Source of the DNA: Stappia sp. 28M-7
GTDB taxonomy: Bacteria > Pseudomonadota > Alphaproteobacteria > Rhizobiales > Stappiaceae
Length of the DNA stretch: 64,000 nt
Assembly (NCBI RefSeq): GCF_014252955.1
Contig: NZ_JACMIA010000001.1
Span: forward strand, 310,001-374,000
Direction of reading: 5' to 3'
The notes beneath the pieces are model-generated. The model was not told the origin of the DNA and ran no database searches. It saw only the letters and a list, made by a program, of their open reading frames with translations. The position numbers were made by a program, and so were the translations under genes. Below, piece after piece: positions 45,667 through 55,718 of the stretch (position 1 is the stretch's first letter; each line of letters starts with the position of its first letter).

Positions 45667-46692
45667 ATGAACGCCATCGAACGGGCGCTCGGCATCCTGT
45701 TGCTGCTGACCGGCGGCCAGCGCAGCGCGGCCGAGCTGGCGGAGCGATTCGACGTGTCCGTGCGCACCATCTACCGCGATGTCGACCGGCTGCTGGCGCT
45801 GGGCATTCCGGTGGAGGCCGAGCGCGGGGCGGAGGGCGGCTACCGGCTGGCGCGCGACTATCTGCAGCCGCCGGTGGCGCTGACCCGCGGCGAGACGGCG
45901 GCTCTGCTGGTGGCGCTGGCCCTGGTGCGCGGCCTGCGCGCGACGCCGCTCCTGTCGGAGCTGGATGCAGCCGAGGCGAAGCTGTTGGCCTCCCTGCCAC
46001 GTGCCGCGCGCGAGCTCTTCGGGCAAGGGGAGCGCATCGTCGGCATCGAGTGTCCGCCCGCCGACATCTTCCATCCCGAGCCGGACGGGGTCGGCGATGG
46101 CGACACCCAGCTTGCCGTCGATCGTTTCATGCAGGGGCTTCTCGCCTCAAAGCGCGTGCGTCTGACCCACGAGAACCCCTATCGCGGCCGCAGCGTCGAC
46201 TACGACATGGAGCCGCACGGCATCCTGTTCGACCGCGACCGCTGGTACCTGTTCGGCCACGATGTCGACCTGGGCTCGGAGCGGCTGATTCGTGCCGACC
46301 GGGTGCGGCAGATCGAGGTTTCCGGCTTCGCCTTCCGCCCGCGTGCCGCGCTCTCGGTGCAGAGCCAGATCGGCCGCGCCTGGCTGTCGCGCGCCATGCG
46401 CCGCTGGGAGGGCGAGGGGCGGGTAAGCCGGCTTCTCGTCACGCGCGAGCAGGCCGAGCGCCTGCAGCGCGACTGGTACTATCGCCACGCGATCTTCGGC
46501 ATGCAGGACGGGGAGGGTGCGGGACGCGGTCTTCTGGAGGTGCGCATCCCCAGCACCGATGCCGAGGTGATCCTGCCGCTGGTGCGCTGGCTCGGGCCGG
46601 GGGCGCGCCTGCTTGCCCCGGACGAGCTGCGCCGCCGGCTCGCGCGGGAGCTGGCGGCGATGGCGGCGGAGGCCTCAGCCGATGAGATATAG
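45667..46692 (+). CDS. HTH and WYL domain transcriptional regulator (YafY-like)
   Basis: This 341-residue regulator starts with an HTH-11 domain, [41 protein letters not shown] at residues 5-45, with the beta-wing [13 protein letters not shown]. The central WYL domain (about 150-240) has [24 protein letters not shown], in which W-Y-L is a ligand- or nucleic-acid-sensing patch. A WCX-like C-terminal part closes it. YafY-type proteins usually repress neighbouring genes. The ATG at 45667 follows GGAGAAGAGAGCG. Its last 18 bases overlap the convergent uppP gene. Confidence 0.9.
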   Translation: MNAIERALGILLLLTGGQRSAAELAERFDVSVRTIYRDVDRLLALGIPVEAERGAEGGYRLARDYLQPPVALTRGETAALLVALALVRGLRATPLLSELDAAEAKLLASLPRAARELFGQGERIVGIECPPADIFHPEPDGVGDGDTQLAVDRFMQGLLASKRVRLTHENPYRGRSVDYDMEPHGILFDRDRWYLFGHDVDLGSERLIRADRVRQIEVSGFAFRPRAALSVQSQIGRAWLSRAMRRWEGEGRVSRLLVTREQAERLQRDWYYRHAIFGMQDGEGAGRGLLEVRIPSTDAEVILPLVRWLGPGARLLAPDELRRRLARELAAMAAEASADEI

Positions 46693-47481
46693 GCCGGCGA
46701 AACCGGCAAGGCCGACGCCGATGCGCCACCAGGCGAAGGGCGCGAAACCGTGCCGGCTGACGAAGTCGAGCAGGCCGCGCACCACGAAGACGGCGGTGAC
46801 GAAGGCCGCGACGAAACCGACGGCGATGATGGTCACGTCGTCGACCGACAGGATGTTGCGGTTCTTGAAGAGATCGTAGGCGAAGGCGCCCGCCATGGTC
46901 GGCATCGCCAGGAAGAACGAAAACTCCGCCGCAGAGCGCTTGTCCGTGCCCAGCAGCAGCGCGCCGGCGATGGTCGAGCCGGAGCGCGAGACGCCCGGCA
47001 CCATGGCCAGTGTCTGGAAGAAGCCGATGGCCAGGCACAGCCACAGCGGATAGTTCATCACGTCGTCGTAGCGCGGCGGCCGCTTCATCCGGTCGACGGC
47101 CAGCAGCGCGATGCCGCCCAGCACCAGCGTGGTGCAGATCAGCGCCGGCGATTCGAACAGCACTTCCTTGATGAAGCTGTGGGCGAAAACGCCGATCACC
47201 GCCGCCGGCAGGAAGGCGAGCAGGATGCCGGCGACGAAGCGTCGCGCCTGCCCCTGGTGCGGCAGCGCCATCGCGATGGTCCACAGGCGGTGGAAATAGA
47301 CGGACAGGATGGCCAGGATGGCGCCGAGCTGGATCAGCACCTCGAAGGTCTTGCCGGTGCTCTCGAATCCGATGAAATGTCCGAGCAGCAGGATGTGTCC
47401 GGTGGAGGACACGGGAATGAACTCGGTCAGGCCCTCGACGAGGCCGAGGATCAGCGCTCCGACGAGCGTCTCCGATTGCAT
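46675..47481 (-). CDS. uppP: Undecaprenyl-diphosphatase
   Basis: This 268-residue membrane enzyme (BacA/UppP) dephosphorylates undecaprenyl pyrophosphate to recycle the lipid carrier of peptidoglycan and O-antigen. The two conserved motifs are [21 protein letters not shown] at residues 14-34 and [16 protein letters not shown] near residue 160, with about eight membrane helices. The ATG at 47481 begins the family start [17 protein letters not shown]. Its C-terminus overlaps the end of the convergent regulator gene by 18 bases. Confidence 0.95.
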   Translation of the reverse strand: MQSETLVGALILGLVEGLTEFIPVSSTGHILLLGHFIGFESTGKTFEVLIQLGAILAILSVYFHRLWTIAMALPHQGQARRFVAGILLAFLPAAVIGVFAHSFIKEVLFESPALICTTLVLGGIALLAVDRMKRPPRYDDVMNYPLWLCLAIGFFQTLAMVPGVSRSGSTIAGALLLGTDKRSAAEFSFFLAMPTMAGAFAYDLFKNRNILSVDDVTIIAVGFVAAFVTAVFVVRGLLDFVSRHGFAPFAWWRIGVGLAGFAGLYLIG

Positions 47482-47627
47482 GGGCTGGACTCTCCGGTTC
47501 CTTGCGGGGGTTCCTTGCGGGAATTGCCGCGTTGTACGACGGCGTGGTGCGGCGTATACGGGGCCCCTGGCAACGGTGCTGCCCGCTCTGCACCGTTTGA
47601 TTAACCGTAACCGGTTACGATCCTCTT

Positions 47628-48320
47628 ATGCTGACGCTGTATCGCCATCCGTTCTCGCCCCAGTCGCGTTTCGTCCAGCTTGTGCTGGCCGAATACGGCG
47701 CAAAGGTGGAGTTCGTCACCGAGCGCCCCTGGGAGCGCCGCCGCGAGTTCCTGATGCTCAATCCGGCCGGGTCCCTGCCGGTGCTGCGGGAAAACGACGG
47801 CCCGCCCGTGTGCGGGGCCTTCGCCATCATGGAATATCTCGACGAGACGCGCGGCTATGCGGTCGGCGACCGCCGGCTGATGCCCGACCATCCGGATGCG
47901 CGGGCCGAGACCCGGCGGCTGGTCGACTGGGCGGTCAACAAGCTCGACAACGAGGTGATCGGCCCCTTCGTGCGCGAGCGCATCTACAAGCAGGACATGC
48001 CGTCCTCGCAGGGCGGGGGATCGCCGGATTCGGCCATCCTGCGCGCTGCGCGCTCCAATATCGGCCACCATCTGCGCTATTTCGGCTATCTTGCCGCCTC
48101 GCGCAACTGGCTGGCGGGCGAGCGCCTGTCCTTCGCCGACTTCGCCGTGGCGGCGGAGCTGTCCTGCGCCGACTATATGGGTGAGGTGCCATGGGCGGAG
48201 GAGGAAAACGTCAAGGCATGGTACGCGCGGATGAAGTCGCGTCCGAGCTTCCGTCCGCTGCTGGCGGAGAAGATGCTGGGCATGCCGCCGGCGCCGGTCT
48301 ACGCCGACCTGGACTTCTGA
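47628..48320 (+). CDS. Glutathione S-transferase family protein
   Basis: This 230-residue protein has the thioredoxin-like N-terminal half ([29 protein letters not shown], about residues 2-75, with NPAGSLPVL giving the cis-proline) and a helical C-terminal domain with [18 protein letters not shown], the N-capping box of GSTs. It probably conjugates glutathione or has a related thiol role; the substrate is unknown. The ATG at 47628 starts the fold directly. It overlaps the start region of queG downstream. Confidence 0.88.
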   Translation: MLTLYRHPFSPQSRFVQLVLAEYGAKVEFVTERPWERRREFLMLNPAGSLPVLRENDGPPVCGAFAIMEYLDETRGYAVGDRRLMPDHPDARAETRRLVDWAVNKLDNEVIGPFVRERIYKQDMPSSQGGGSPDSAILRAARSNIGHHLRYFGYLAASRNWLAGERLSFADFAVAAELSCADYMGEVPWAEEENVKAWYARMKSRPSFRPLLAEKMLGMPPAPVYADLDF

Positions 48321-49498
48321 GCCCGCAGCAGGCGGCCCGGCTGAAGGCCTCGCTCTCCGACAAGGCACGGGCGCTCGGCTTCGACGACATGCGCGTCGCC
48401 CTCGCCGATGCACCGCCCCGGACCTCCGAAAACCTCGCAAGGTTCATCACCGAGGGCCATCACGGCTCGATGGAGTGGATGGCCGAGACGGCGGAGCGCC
48501 GCGCGGCGCCGCAGGCTCTGTGGCCGGATGCGCGCCGGGTGATCAGCCTGGCCCTGTCCTACGCGCCGGATGACGATCCCCTGGCGACGCTCGCCGCGCG
48601 CGAGCAGGCGACCATCTCCGTCTATGCCCGCAACCGCGACTATCACGACATCATCAAGGGCCGGCTCAAGGAGCTGGCGCAGCACCTACTGGCGCAGGCC
48701 CGGCGCATGGGGCTCGGCGAAGGCGAGGTGAAGGTCTTCGTCGACACCGCCCCGGTGATGGAAAAGCCGCTGGCCCAGCAGGCCGGCCTCGGCTGGCAGG
48801 GCAAGCACACCAATCTCGTCTCGCGCCGCCTCGGCTCGTGGTTCTTCCTCGCCGAGATCTTCACCGATCTGGAACTCCCCGTCGACGAGGCCGAGGTCGA
48901 CCATTGCGGCTCCTGCCGGGCCTGTCTGGAAGTCTGCCCGACGGACGCGTTCCCTGCGCCTTACCGGCTCGATGCGCGCCGCTGCATCTCCTATCTCACC
49001 ATCGAGAACAAGGGACCGATCCCGCGCGCCTTCCGCGCCGCCATGGGCAACCGCATCTATGGTTGCGACGACTGCCTTGCCGCCTGTCCCTGGAACAAGT
49101 TCGCGGTCGAGGCGCGCGAGGCGCGCCTCGTTGCCCGCGACGAGCTGCGCGCGCCTGCGCTCGCCGACCTTCTGCAGCTGGACGATGCGGCGTTCCGTAC
49201 CCTCTTTTCCGGCTCGCCGATCAAGCGCATCGGCCGCGACCGCTTCCTGCGCAATGTGCTGGTCGCTGCCGGCAATTCCGGCTCGCCCGCACTTGTCGCA
49301 AGGGTCGAGCCGCTGCTCGCCGACGACAGCCCGCTGGTGCGCGGAGCCGCCGTGTGGGCGGCCTCGCGCCTGCTGCCGCCGGCACGCTTCGCCGCCCTTG
49401 CCGCCGCCGCGCTGGCAGGGCAGCAGGACGAGGAGGTGTGCGAGGAATGGCAGGCGGCCCTCGCCGCCGCCGAGGAGGGGGCGGCCGGCTCGACCTGA
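48218..49498 (+). CDS. queG: Epoxyqueuosine reductase
   Basis: This enzyme performs the last step of queuosine tRNA modification, reducing epoxyqueuosine with cobalamin and two 4Fe-4S clusters. The clusters are bound by [15 protein letters not shown] and [22 protein letters not shown] and [15 protein letters not shown] are also diagnostic. A HEAT-like C-terminal part (about the last 100 residues) follows. Family similarity begins only near 48317 ([21 protein letters not shown]), just where the GST gene stops, but no ATG, GTG or TTG is in frame there. The first usable start codons are ATG 48218 and ATG 48191 inside the GST gene; 48218 was taken, giving 426 residues. The real start is uncertain. 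Confidence 0.9.
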   Translation: MVRADEVASELPSAAGGEDAGHAAGAGLRRPGLLSPQQAARLKASLSDKARALGFDDMRVALADAPPRTSENLARFITEGHHGSMEWMAETAERRAAPQALWPDARRVISLALSYAPDDDPLATLAAREQATISVYARNRDYHDIIKGRLKELAQHLLAQARRMGLGEGEVKVFVDTAPVMEKPLAQQAGLGWQGKHTNLVSRRLGSWFFLAEIFTDLELPVDEAEVDHCGSCRACLEVCPTDAFPAPYRLDARRCISYLTIENKGPIPRAFRAAMGNRIYGCDDCLAACPWNKFAVEAREARLVARDELRAPALADLLQLDDAAFRTLFSGSPIKRIGRDRFLRNVLVAAGNSGSPALVARVEPLLADDSPLVRGAAVWAASRLLPPARFAALAAAALAGQQDEEVCEEWQAALAAAEEGAAGST

Positions 49499-49500
49499 TC

Positions 49501-50265
49501 TCAGGCCAGCATGTGGCCGCCGTCGACCGGGATCGCCGCGCCGGTCATGAACCGCGAGGCATCGCTCGCCAGCAGCAGGAACGGCCCGTCGAGATCCTCG
49601 TACTGGCCGATGCGGCGCATGGGGACCTGCCGGATCATCGCCTTGCCGGCGTCGGTGTCGAAATAGCCCTGGTTGATTTCCGTCTCGAAATAGCCCGGCT
49701 CCAGCGCGTTGACCCGCACGTTCAGCCTTGCGAATTCCAGCGCCAGCGCCCGCGTCATCTGCACGACGCCGGCCTTGGAGACCGCATAGCAGGCGGTGCC
49801 CATGCTGACCCGCTCGCCCAGGATCGAGGCGATGTTGACGATGTTGCCGGGCGTTTCCGTCTCGCGCCAGTGGCGGGCGGCGGAGATCGCCATCAGCCAG
49901 ACGCCGCGCAGGTTGACCGACATCACCGCGTCGAAATCCTCCGCCGTCTGGTCGACGGCAAGGCCGGCCCGGGCGATGCCGGCATTATTGACGAGAATGT
50001 CGAGCCCGCCGAGCGCCGAGACCGCGCCGGCAAGGCAGGCATGGATCGCCGCCCCGTCGCCGACATCGAGCGCCAGTGCCGCGGCCTTCGGTGCGCCGAG
50101 CTCGTGCAGCTCGCTCACCAGCGCGTCGAGCCGGTCCTGGCGCCGTGCGGCCACGACGATGGAGGCGCCGGCCCGTGCCGCGACCCGCGCGAAATGGGAG
50201 CCGAGCCCGCTCGACGCGCCGGTGATCAGCATCCGTTTGCCGGACAGGTCCGCTGAAAGTGTCAT
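49501..50265 (-). CDS. SDR family oxidoreductase
   Basis: This 254-residue classical SDR has TGASSGLGSHFARVAARAG (residues 15-33), LVNNAGIARAGL, catalytic Ser in NIASILGERVSM, YxxxK in YAVSKAGVVQM and the end MTGAAIPVDGGHMLA. The basic residues in VAARRQDRLDAL after the second strand favour NADP. Function and substrate are not readable. The ATG at 50265 has a G-run ribosome site six bases upstream. It stops three bases beyond the convergent queG stop, so there is no terminator between them. Confidence 0.85.
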   Translation of the reverse strand: MTLSADLSGKRMLITGASSGLGSHFARVAARAGASIVVAARRQDRLDALVSELHELGAPKAAALALDVGDGAAIHACLAGAVSALGGLDILVNNAGIARAGLAVDQTAEDFDAVMSVNLRGVWLMAISAARHWRETETPGNIVNIASILGERVSMGTACYAVSKAGVVQMTRALALEFARLNVRVNALEPGYFETEINQGYFDTDAGKAMIRQVPMRRIGQYEDLDGPFLLLASDASRFMTGAAIPVDGGHMLA

Positions 50266-50461
50266 GGTGTCCCCCGTGAGCATGTTGCGCCGGAGCGGGA
50301 CGAGCCTCAGGGAAGGCGCCGCTCGGGCTGGATCGCGCGAGGCCGCAAGGGCGCGGCCCGCAGGCGCGGATGCCGGATCATGGCAGGCGGGGGCGCCGGG
50401 CGCCATGGCCGATTGGCCGGCGTGTGGGAACACGCTGGCCTGTGCGCATGGCCAAAGGGGC

Positions 50462-50962
50462 TTAGCGGGTGAAGGCGGAAAAGGCCTGTACCACGCCCTC
50501 GTAGACCGCGCGCTTGAACGGGATGACGAGGCCGGGCAGCTCTTCGGCCCGCTGCCAGCGCCACTCGCTGAATTCCGGCTTGTGGCCGTCCGGGGGTGTC
50601 AGGATGTCGATCTCGCTCTCCTCGCCTTCGAAGCGGAAGGCGAACCACTTCTGCGTCTGGCCCTTGTAGCGGGCCTTGTGGCGCAGCGGCACGATGTCGG
50701 CGGGATAGTCGTAGGAGAACCACGAGGGCGCCTCCGCGATCAGCGAGATCGAGCGGATCGCCGTCTCCTCGTAGAGCTCGCGGCGGGCGGCCACCAGCGG
50801 GTCCTCGCCCGCATCGATGCCGCCCTGGGGCATCTGCCAGCAATAGTCGGGATCGACCCCGCCCTCCGGCGTGCGCTTGCCGGCCCACACCAGGCCGTCG
50901 GCATTGAGCAGCATCACGCCCACGCAGGGGCGGTAGTCGGGCAGGGCGGCGGGGCTGAGCAC
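50462..50962 (-). CDS. rppH: RNA pyrophosphohydrolase
   Basis: This 166-residue Nudix enzyme removes pyrophosphate from RNA 5' ends, starting mRNA decay by RNase E. The Nudix box reads GGIDAGEDPLVAARRELYEE at about residues 48-67. YRPCVGVMLLNADGLVWAGKR and WFSYDYPADI are RppH-specific. The start is GTG at 50962, with AGGAG nine bases upstream; no ATG is available before the fold. It is the last gene of the long minus-strand series running from rplU. Confidence 0.92.
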   Translation of the reverse strand: MLSPAALPDYRPCVGVMLLNADGLVWAGKRTPEGGVDPDYCWQMPQGGIDAGEDPLVAARRELYEETAIRSISLIAEAPSWFSYDYPADIVPLRHKARYKGQTQKWFAFRFEGEESEIDILTPPDGHKPEFSEWRWQRAEELPGLVIPFKRAVYEGVVQAFSAFTR

Positions 50963-51027
50963 GCGGCAGGTCTCCTGAGGATCGTGGACGGGAGGGAAAG
51001 AGGGGAGCGGCCGCGGCCGGCAGGGTG

Positions 51028-52212
51028 CTACTGGCCGGCGCGGTCGATCGAGGCGCTGATCGGGATGAGCTGCAGCCCGCGCTCTTCCAGGTCGCGCGAC
51101 CATCTCTCCAGCTCGTCGATGGTCACGGGAAGCGCGCTGGCGACGCCGACGGCGATGCCGCGCGCCCGTGCGGTGCCTTCCAGCTGGAGCAGCCGGGCGG
51201 TGATGTCCTTGGGCCGCGGCACATCGTCGATGACCAGGTCCGCGTGGGAGTAGGGCGTGCGCAAGCCGTTTGCCGTCGCCCCGGCCACGCTGCGCGAGGA
51301 CGAACCGTCGTCGACATACATCAGCCCGCGCCGGGTCACCTCTCCCAACAGCTGTTTCAACGAGTTTTCCGAGGCGGTGAAACGGGCGCCCATGTAGTTC
51401 ATCACGCCGACATAGTTGCTGATCCGGCTGAGCAGCCACGACAGGCGGTCCTGCATCTCGCCCGGCGCGTTGCTGACCAGCAGCGTGTGCGGGCCCGGAT
51501 CGTTGTCGGGATAGTCGAACGGCTCCATCGGCAGCTGCAGCAGCAGCTCGTGGCCGGCGCGGCGGGCCTGCTGCATCCAGCGGTCGATGCTGGAGCCGTA
51601 GGGCGCGAAGGCGAGGGTGATGTCCGGCGGCAGCCGGTCGATCGCCGCCTGGGTGCTGGTCTGCGACAGGCCGAGACCGCCGACGATGATCGCGATCTTG
51701 GGAACGGAGGCGAAGGACTGGCCGACGGGCCGGGCGTAGATGTCGAGCGGCCGCAGCCCGCCCTCCGAGACGGTCGGCAGCTTGCCGTGCGGCCCGCTTT
51801 CGCTCACCCGCGCGTCGGGGCGTTCGGACAGTCCCTGTCCGCTGGCCAGCGACGGCATGGCCCGGTCGGTCGCGGGCGCGCTGTCCTGGTTGTCGATGGA
51901 TTTGGGTTCGAAGCGCGGCCCGAGCGATTCGTCTTCGGCCGCAGCGACCTGGTCGCTGTCCTCGCTCTGGTCGGGCAGGGTCGGGCGGATCTCCACCACG
52001 CCGAAATCGCGGGCGGTCAGGCCGTCGAGGGAGCGTTCCAGGGGGATCGACGCGGTGGGCTCGCCGCCGAGCGGGTCGTCGACAACGCCGATCCACACAA
52101 GCACGGTCAGGCCCAGCAGGGTGATCATGCCGGCGCCGATCAGCCCGAGCGGCAGATTGAGATATTTCTTCTTGCTCAGCCCGAGGGGAGTCGAGAGGTC
52201 ATTTCCCGCCAT
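51028..52212 (-). CDS. Divergent polysaccharide deacetylase family protein (DUF610)
   Basis: This 394-residue protein has one N-terminal membrane helix (about residues 20-45), a low-complexity Ser/Glu/Pro periplasmic linker, and a C-terminal NodB-like barrel from about residue 155: PKIAIIVGGLGLSQTSTQAAIDRLPPDITLAFAPYG, ELLLQLPMEPFDYPDNDPG and VGVMNYMGARFTAS. The family sits next to ctpA and envC in many Proteobacteria. Usual catalytic histidines are not obvious, so a structural or envelope role is likely. Its gene lies between ctpA and rppH. Confidence 0.88.
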   Translation of the reverse strand: MAGNDLSTPLGLSKKKYLNLPLGLIGAGMITLLGLTVLVWIGVVDDPLGGEPTASIPLERSLDGLTARDFGVVEIRPTLPDQSEDSDQVAAAEDESLGPRFEPKSIDNQDSAPATDRAMPSLASGQGLSERPDARVSESGPHGKLPTVSEGGLRPLDIYARPVGQSFASVPKIAIIVGGLGLSQTSTQAAIDRLPPDITLAFAPYGSSIDRWMQQARRAGHELLLQLPMEPFDYPDNDPGPHTLLVSNAPGEMQDRLSWLLSRISNYVGVMNYMGARFTASENSLKQLLGEVTRRGLMYVDDGSSSRSVAGATANGLRTPYSHADLVIDDVPRPKDITARLLQLEGTARARGIAVGVASALPVTIDELERWSRDLEERGLQLIPISASIDRAGQ

Positions 52213-52283
52213 GGTGCCTCATCCGCTTTCAAGACGGGCGGAAGCGGGCTCCCCTCCCCAGGGCGCCCGCATCCGGTCGTTGA

Positions 52284-53618
52284 TCAGTTCGGAACGGCGG
52301 CCTTCTGGTCGCCGACCGGCGGGAAGGCGCTGTTCACCTGGACGCCGTTGAGCAGGTCGAGCGCCAGCTTCAGCTGGGCATCGTCCTTGGGGTCCGGCGG
52401 CACATAGGCCTGGCTGCCGGACTGCTCCTCGCCCTCGCCCTGCAGGTGGCCGCGCAGGCCCGCCTCGCCCTTGGTCTCGGCGCCGCTGGCGCGCAGTTCC
52501 TCGGGCAGCTCCTGCAGCACCTCGATGTCCGGGGTGATGCCCTTGGCCTGGATCGAGACGCCCGACGGGGTGTAGTAGCGCGCCGTCGTCAGCCGGATCG
52601 CGCCGTTGGCGCCGAGCGGGACGATGGTCTGCACCGAACCCTTGCCGAAGGACCGGGTGCCGAGCACGGTGGCGCGGCGGTGGTCCTGCAGGGCGCCGGC
52701 GACGATCTCGGACGCCGAGGCCGAGCCGCCGTTGATCAGCACGATCACCGGCTTGCCGTTGGCAAGATCGCCCGAGCGGGCGTTGTAGCGCTGGGTCTCG
52801 TCGGCGTTGCGGCCGCGGGTCGAGACGATCTCGCCGCGCTGCAGGAAGGCGTCGGAGACGGCGATCGCCTGGTCGAGCAGACCGCCGGGATTGTTGCGCA
52901 GGTCGAGCACGAAGCCCTTGAGCTTGTCGGAGCCGATCTTCTTCGCGACCTCGTCCATGCCGTCCTTCAGGCCGTCATAGGTCTGCTCGTTGAACTGGGT
53001 CACGCGCAGATAGCCGACCTCGCCTTCCTCGCGGAAGCGCACGGACTTGATGCGGATGATGTCGCGGGTGATCGTCAGCTTGACCGGCTCGGCCACGTTC
53101 TCGCGGCGGATCGTCAGCTCGATGCCGGTGTTGATCGGTCCGCGCATCTTGTCGACCGCTTCCGACAGGGTCAGGCCCTGGATCTGCTCGCCGTCGAGAT
53201 GGGTGATCAGGTCGCCGGCCATCACGCCGGCCTTGAAGGCGGGCGTGTCGTCGATCGGGGTGACGACCTTGACCAGGCCGTCCTCCATGGTGACCTCGAT
53301 GCCGAGGCCGCCGAACTCGCCCCGCGTCTGCACCTGCATGTCGCGGAAGTGCTTGGGCGACAGGTAGCTCGAATGCGGGTCGAGCGAGCTCAGCATGCCG
53401 TTGATGGCCGACTCGATCAAAGCCGCATCGTCGGGAACCTCGACATAGTCGGAGCGGACCCGCTCGAACACGTCGCCGAAGAGGTTGAGCTGCCGGTAGG
53501 TGTCGGAGGCGGCGGCATTCGCCACGCCGCTGACACGCACGGGCATCTGCGAGAGGGCGGTGATTGTCGCGCCACCGATGAGCGCACCGACCAGCAACAG
53601 GGAAGCTTTCCGAATCAT
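52284..53618 (-). CDS. ctpA: C-terminal processing peptidase (S41 family)
   Basis: This 444-residue secreted protease has a signal or anchor sequence (SLLLVGALIGGATITALSQM), a PDZ domain at about residues 85-170 (GEFGGLGIEVTMEDGLVKVVTPIDDTPAFKAGV), and the Ser-Lys catalytic pair in GGSASASEIVAGALQDHRRATVLGTRSFGKGSVQ. Such proteases cut the C-termini of envelope proteins, including peptidoglycan hydrolases. A charged, low-complexity stretch (GEAGLRGHLQGEGEEQSG) precedes the end. The ATG at 53618 overlaps the envC stop as ATGA, so the two are probably translationally coupled. Confidence 0.94.
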   Translation of the reverse strand: MIRKASLLLVGALIGGATITALSQMPVRVSGVANAAASDTYRQLNLFGDVFERVRSDYVEVPDDAALIESAINGMLSSLDPHSSYLSPKHFRDMQVQTRGEFGGLGIEVTMEDGLVKVVTPIDDTPAFKAGVMAGDLITHLDGEQIQGLTLSEAVDKMRGPINTGIELTIRRENVAEPVKLTITRDIIRIKSVRFREEGEVGYLRVTQFNEQTYDGLKDGMDEVAKKIGSDKLKGFVLDLRNNPGGLLDQAIAVSDAFLQRGEIVSTRGRNADETQRYNARSGDLANGKPVIVLINGGSASASEIVAGALQDHRRATVLGTRSFGKGSVQTIVPLGANGAIRLTTARYYTPSGVSIQAKGITPDIEVLQELPEELRASGAETKGEAGLRGHLQGEGEEQSGSQAYVPPDPKDDAQLKLALDLLNGVQVNSAFPPVGDQKAAVPN

Positions 53619-54997
53619 CCGCGAGCCTTTTCTTCTTCGGGCCGAACCCACCAAGGTGTGGGATCGATCGAAACGCCGTCTTTCCTAAATTCAACATAGA
53701 GCACGGGTTGCGGTGCCGCGAGATCGAGAGTCGCCGCGCTTGCAACGCGCGTCTCTCCCATCGTCGCGACGGGCTCCCCTGCCAGCACGAACTGCCCCTG
53801 CTCGACATTCGTCCGGTCCATGCCGGCAAGAAGGATATGATATCCATCGCCGGCGTTCAGGATCAAGACCTGCCCGTAGGAACGGAACGGTCCTGCATAG
53901 ACGACCCAGCCGTCCACCGGAGCCACCACCTGGGCATTGGCGCGGGTGGCGATCGAGCGGCCCTGGGTCGTGCCGCCGAAACTGTCCTGCGCCCCGAAGT
54001 CCCGCAGCACCGTGCCGGTCACCGGCGTGCCGATGCGACCCTTCGCGTCGGCAAAGGCGATGGCCGGCGCCAGCCGTCCCGGATCGCTGAACGGATCGGA
54101 CGGGGGCGGGGCGTTGCGCCGGGCCTCGTCGGCTTTGCGGGCGGCTTCCGCCGCGTCGCGCGCGCTGGTGATGTCCCGCTCCAGCGTCGCGATCAATTCC
54201 TTGAGAGTGCCTGCCTCCTCGGCGAGCTGGCGTGTGCGGTCGCGCTCCTGCGCCAGTTCCGCTTCGCTCCTCTCATAGTCGCGCTTCTTCGAGGCGACCA
54301 GCATTTCCACGCGGGTGCGCTCCTCGGCCAGGCGCCGCCCGTCGGCGACCAGCCGGTCGCGCTCGGCCGCGCTCGATACCTTGAGCTGGCGCAGGGAGGC
54401 AAGATCGCTCGCCAGCGCCTGCGCTTCCACATGCAGCTCCGGCATCACCGCGTTGAGCAGCAGGGCGCTGCGCACCGCGCCGAGCGCATCGCGCGGACGC
54501 ACGGCGAGCGGCGGCGGCGGATGCCGGCCGATTCGCTGCAGTGCCGAGAGCACCTCGGCCAGCACGTCCTGTCGTTTGACAAGGGATGCGCGCACTGCGT
54601 CCTCGTTCTCTCCCAGGCGGCGCAGGCGATCTTCCGTCGCCGCCAGCTGCTCTTCGAGCCGGGTGACCCTCTGCGCCGTGCGCAGCAGGTCGGCATTGAG
54701 CGCTTCCCGGTCGCGCTCGATGGCGCGAATTTCTCGGGCGAGCGCGGCCTGCCGGTCCGCCGACAGCGACAAATCGCGCGTCAGCGTCGACAGTTCCTCC
54801 TCGCGGCGGGCCTTGCGCTCGGCCAGGCTCTCCGGTTGGGAGGCCGTGCCGGATGCGGGGTCCGCGGCGGTGGACGGCTCCTGCGCCGTCTCGATCTGTT
54901 CCTCGCTTGCCAGGCCCCGTCCGGGCCCCTGCGGCAACACGCCTGTCGCAAGCGCGACGGCGAGAGGAAGGATCAGCAGCAGATGGCCTGTCCGCAT
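53615..54997 (-). CDS. Murein hydrolase activator, EnvC-like
   Basis: This 460-residue protein has a signal peptide, a long coiled coil at about residues 60-310 (many RLEEQLAATEDRLRRL-type heptads), and a C-terminal LytM/M23 fold starting near RIGTPVTGTVLRDFGAQD. The zinc ligands of active M23 peptidases are missing: GTTQGRSIAT stands where HxGxD occurs and YHILLAG has no second ligand. Like E. coli EnvC it should activate amidases during division rather than cut peptidoglycan itself. It is coupled to ctpA. Confidence 0.9.
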   Translation of the reverse strand: MRTGHLLLILPLAVALATGVLPQGPGRGLASEEQIETAQEPSTAADPASGTASQPESLAERKARREEELSTLTRDLSLSADRQAALAREIRAIERDREALNADLLRTAQRVTRLEEQLAATEDRLRRLGENEDAVRASLVKRQDVLAEVLSALQRIGRHPPPPLAVRPRDALGAVRSALLLNAVMPELHVEAQALASDLASLRQLKVSSAAERDRLVADGRRLAEERTRVEMLVASKKRDYERSEAELAQERDRTRQLAEEAGTLKELIATLERDITSARDAAEAARKADEARRNAPPPSDPFSDPGRLAPAIAFADAKGRIGTPVTGTVLRDFGAQDSFGGTTQGRSIATRANAQVVAPVDGWVVYAGPFRSYGQVLILNAGDGYHILLAGMDRTNVEQGQFVLAGEPVATMGETRVASAATLDLAAPQPVLYVEFRKDGVSIDPTPWWVRPEEEKARG

Positions 54998-55127
54998 GGC
55001 TCTCGGCAGTTGGTCGTATGTTCACCGTTCCGCCCGTTCGGGTCGCGCTGCCGGTCTTGCCGGTGCGGATCCGCCGGACGCGGGGAGCCCGGGAGGGGCT
55101 GACTAAGGATGACCAGCTTGCCCCAGG

Positions 55128-55144
55128 GACGTTAAAGAAACGTC
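55128..55144. promoter_or_regulatory. Inverted repeat in the rlmH-envC gap
   Basis: GACGTT (55128-55133) and AACGTC (55139-55144) form a dyad with a five-base AT-rich loop, 131 bases upstream of the envC start and followed by an AT-rich stretch. It may be part of the envC-ctpA promoter. The gap 54998-55232 has no gene. Confidence 0.35.
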
Positions 55145-55232
55145 AACCCTAATGAATGGTAAACCCTTCACTCCTGCCTGCGGAAAGAAGGCCTAGACGA
55201 GAAATAGGGCGGAATACGGGCAGTCCGCTGCG

Positions 55233-55718
55233 TCACGCACCGCGGTGATAGGGATGGCCCGAAAGGATGGTCACCGCCCGGTAGAGCTGCTCGGCGGCGA
55301 GCGCCCGCACGATCTGGTGCGGCCAGGTCATCCGTCCGAAGGCGAGCTTTGCCCGCGCGGCCTCCAGCAGCGCCTCGCCATGGCCGTCCGGACCGCCGAT
55401 CGCCAGGGCCAGATCCGCCGTTCCCGCATCCCGGATCTTTTCCAGTTCGGCGGCGAAGGCTTCGCTCGTCATGTCCCGGCCGGTCTCGTCGAGACACAGG
55501 ATTGCCGTGCCCGCCGGCAGGGCGGCCAGCAGCGCGCGCGCTTCCTCCGCCTTGCGGTCCTGGGCGCGGGGGCTGCGGGATTCGGGCAGCTCCGTCACCG
55601 ACAGCGGACCGAGCGAGACGCCCCGGCCGGCCTTGTCGATGCGCGATCCGTACCGGTCGAAGAGCTCGCGCTCGGGACCGGCCTTCATGCGTCCGATGCA
55701 GGCGATGTGAAGGCGCAT
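55233..55718 (-). CDS. rlmH: 23S rRNA (pseudouridine1915-N3)-methyltransferase
   Basis: This 161-residue SPOUT methyltransferase modifies Psi1915 of 23S rRNA on the assembled 70S ribosome. The knot region reads LALAIGGPDGHGEALLEAARAKLAFGRMTWPHQIVRALAAEQLYRA at about residues 102-150, with SAM bound by the IGGPDGHG loop. The ATG at 55718 gives the family start MRLHIACIGRMK; the frame extends upstream without similarity. It stands between rsfS and envC, the usual order. Confidence 0.93.
   Translation of the reverse strand: MRLHIACIGRMKAGPERELFDRYGSRIDKAGRGVSLGPLSVTELPESRSPRAQDRKAEEARALLAALPAGTAILCLDETGRDMTSEAFAAELEKIRDAGTADLALAIGGPDGHGEALLEAARAKLAFGRMTWPHQIVRALAAEQLYRAVTILSGHPYHRGA

Noticed and set aside
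53615-54997. Active M23 peptidase
   Set aside because: The zinc-binding His/Asp positions are not present in the C-terminal LytM fold, so it was called an EnvC-type activator instead.
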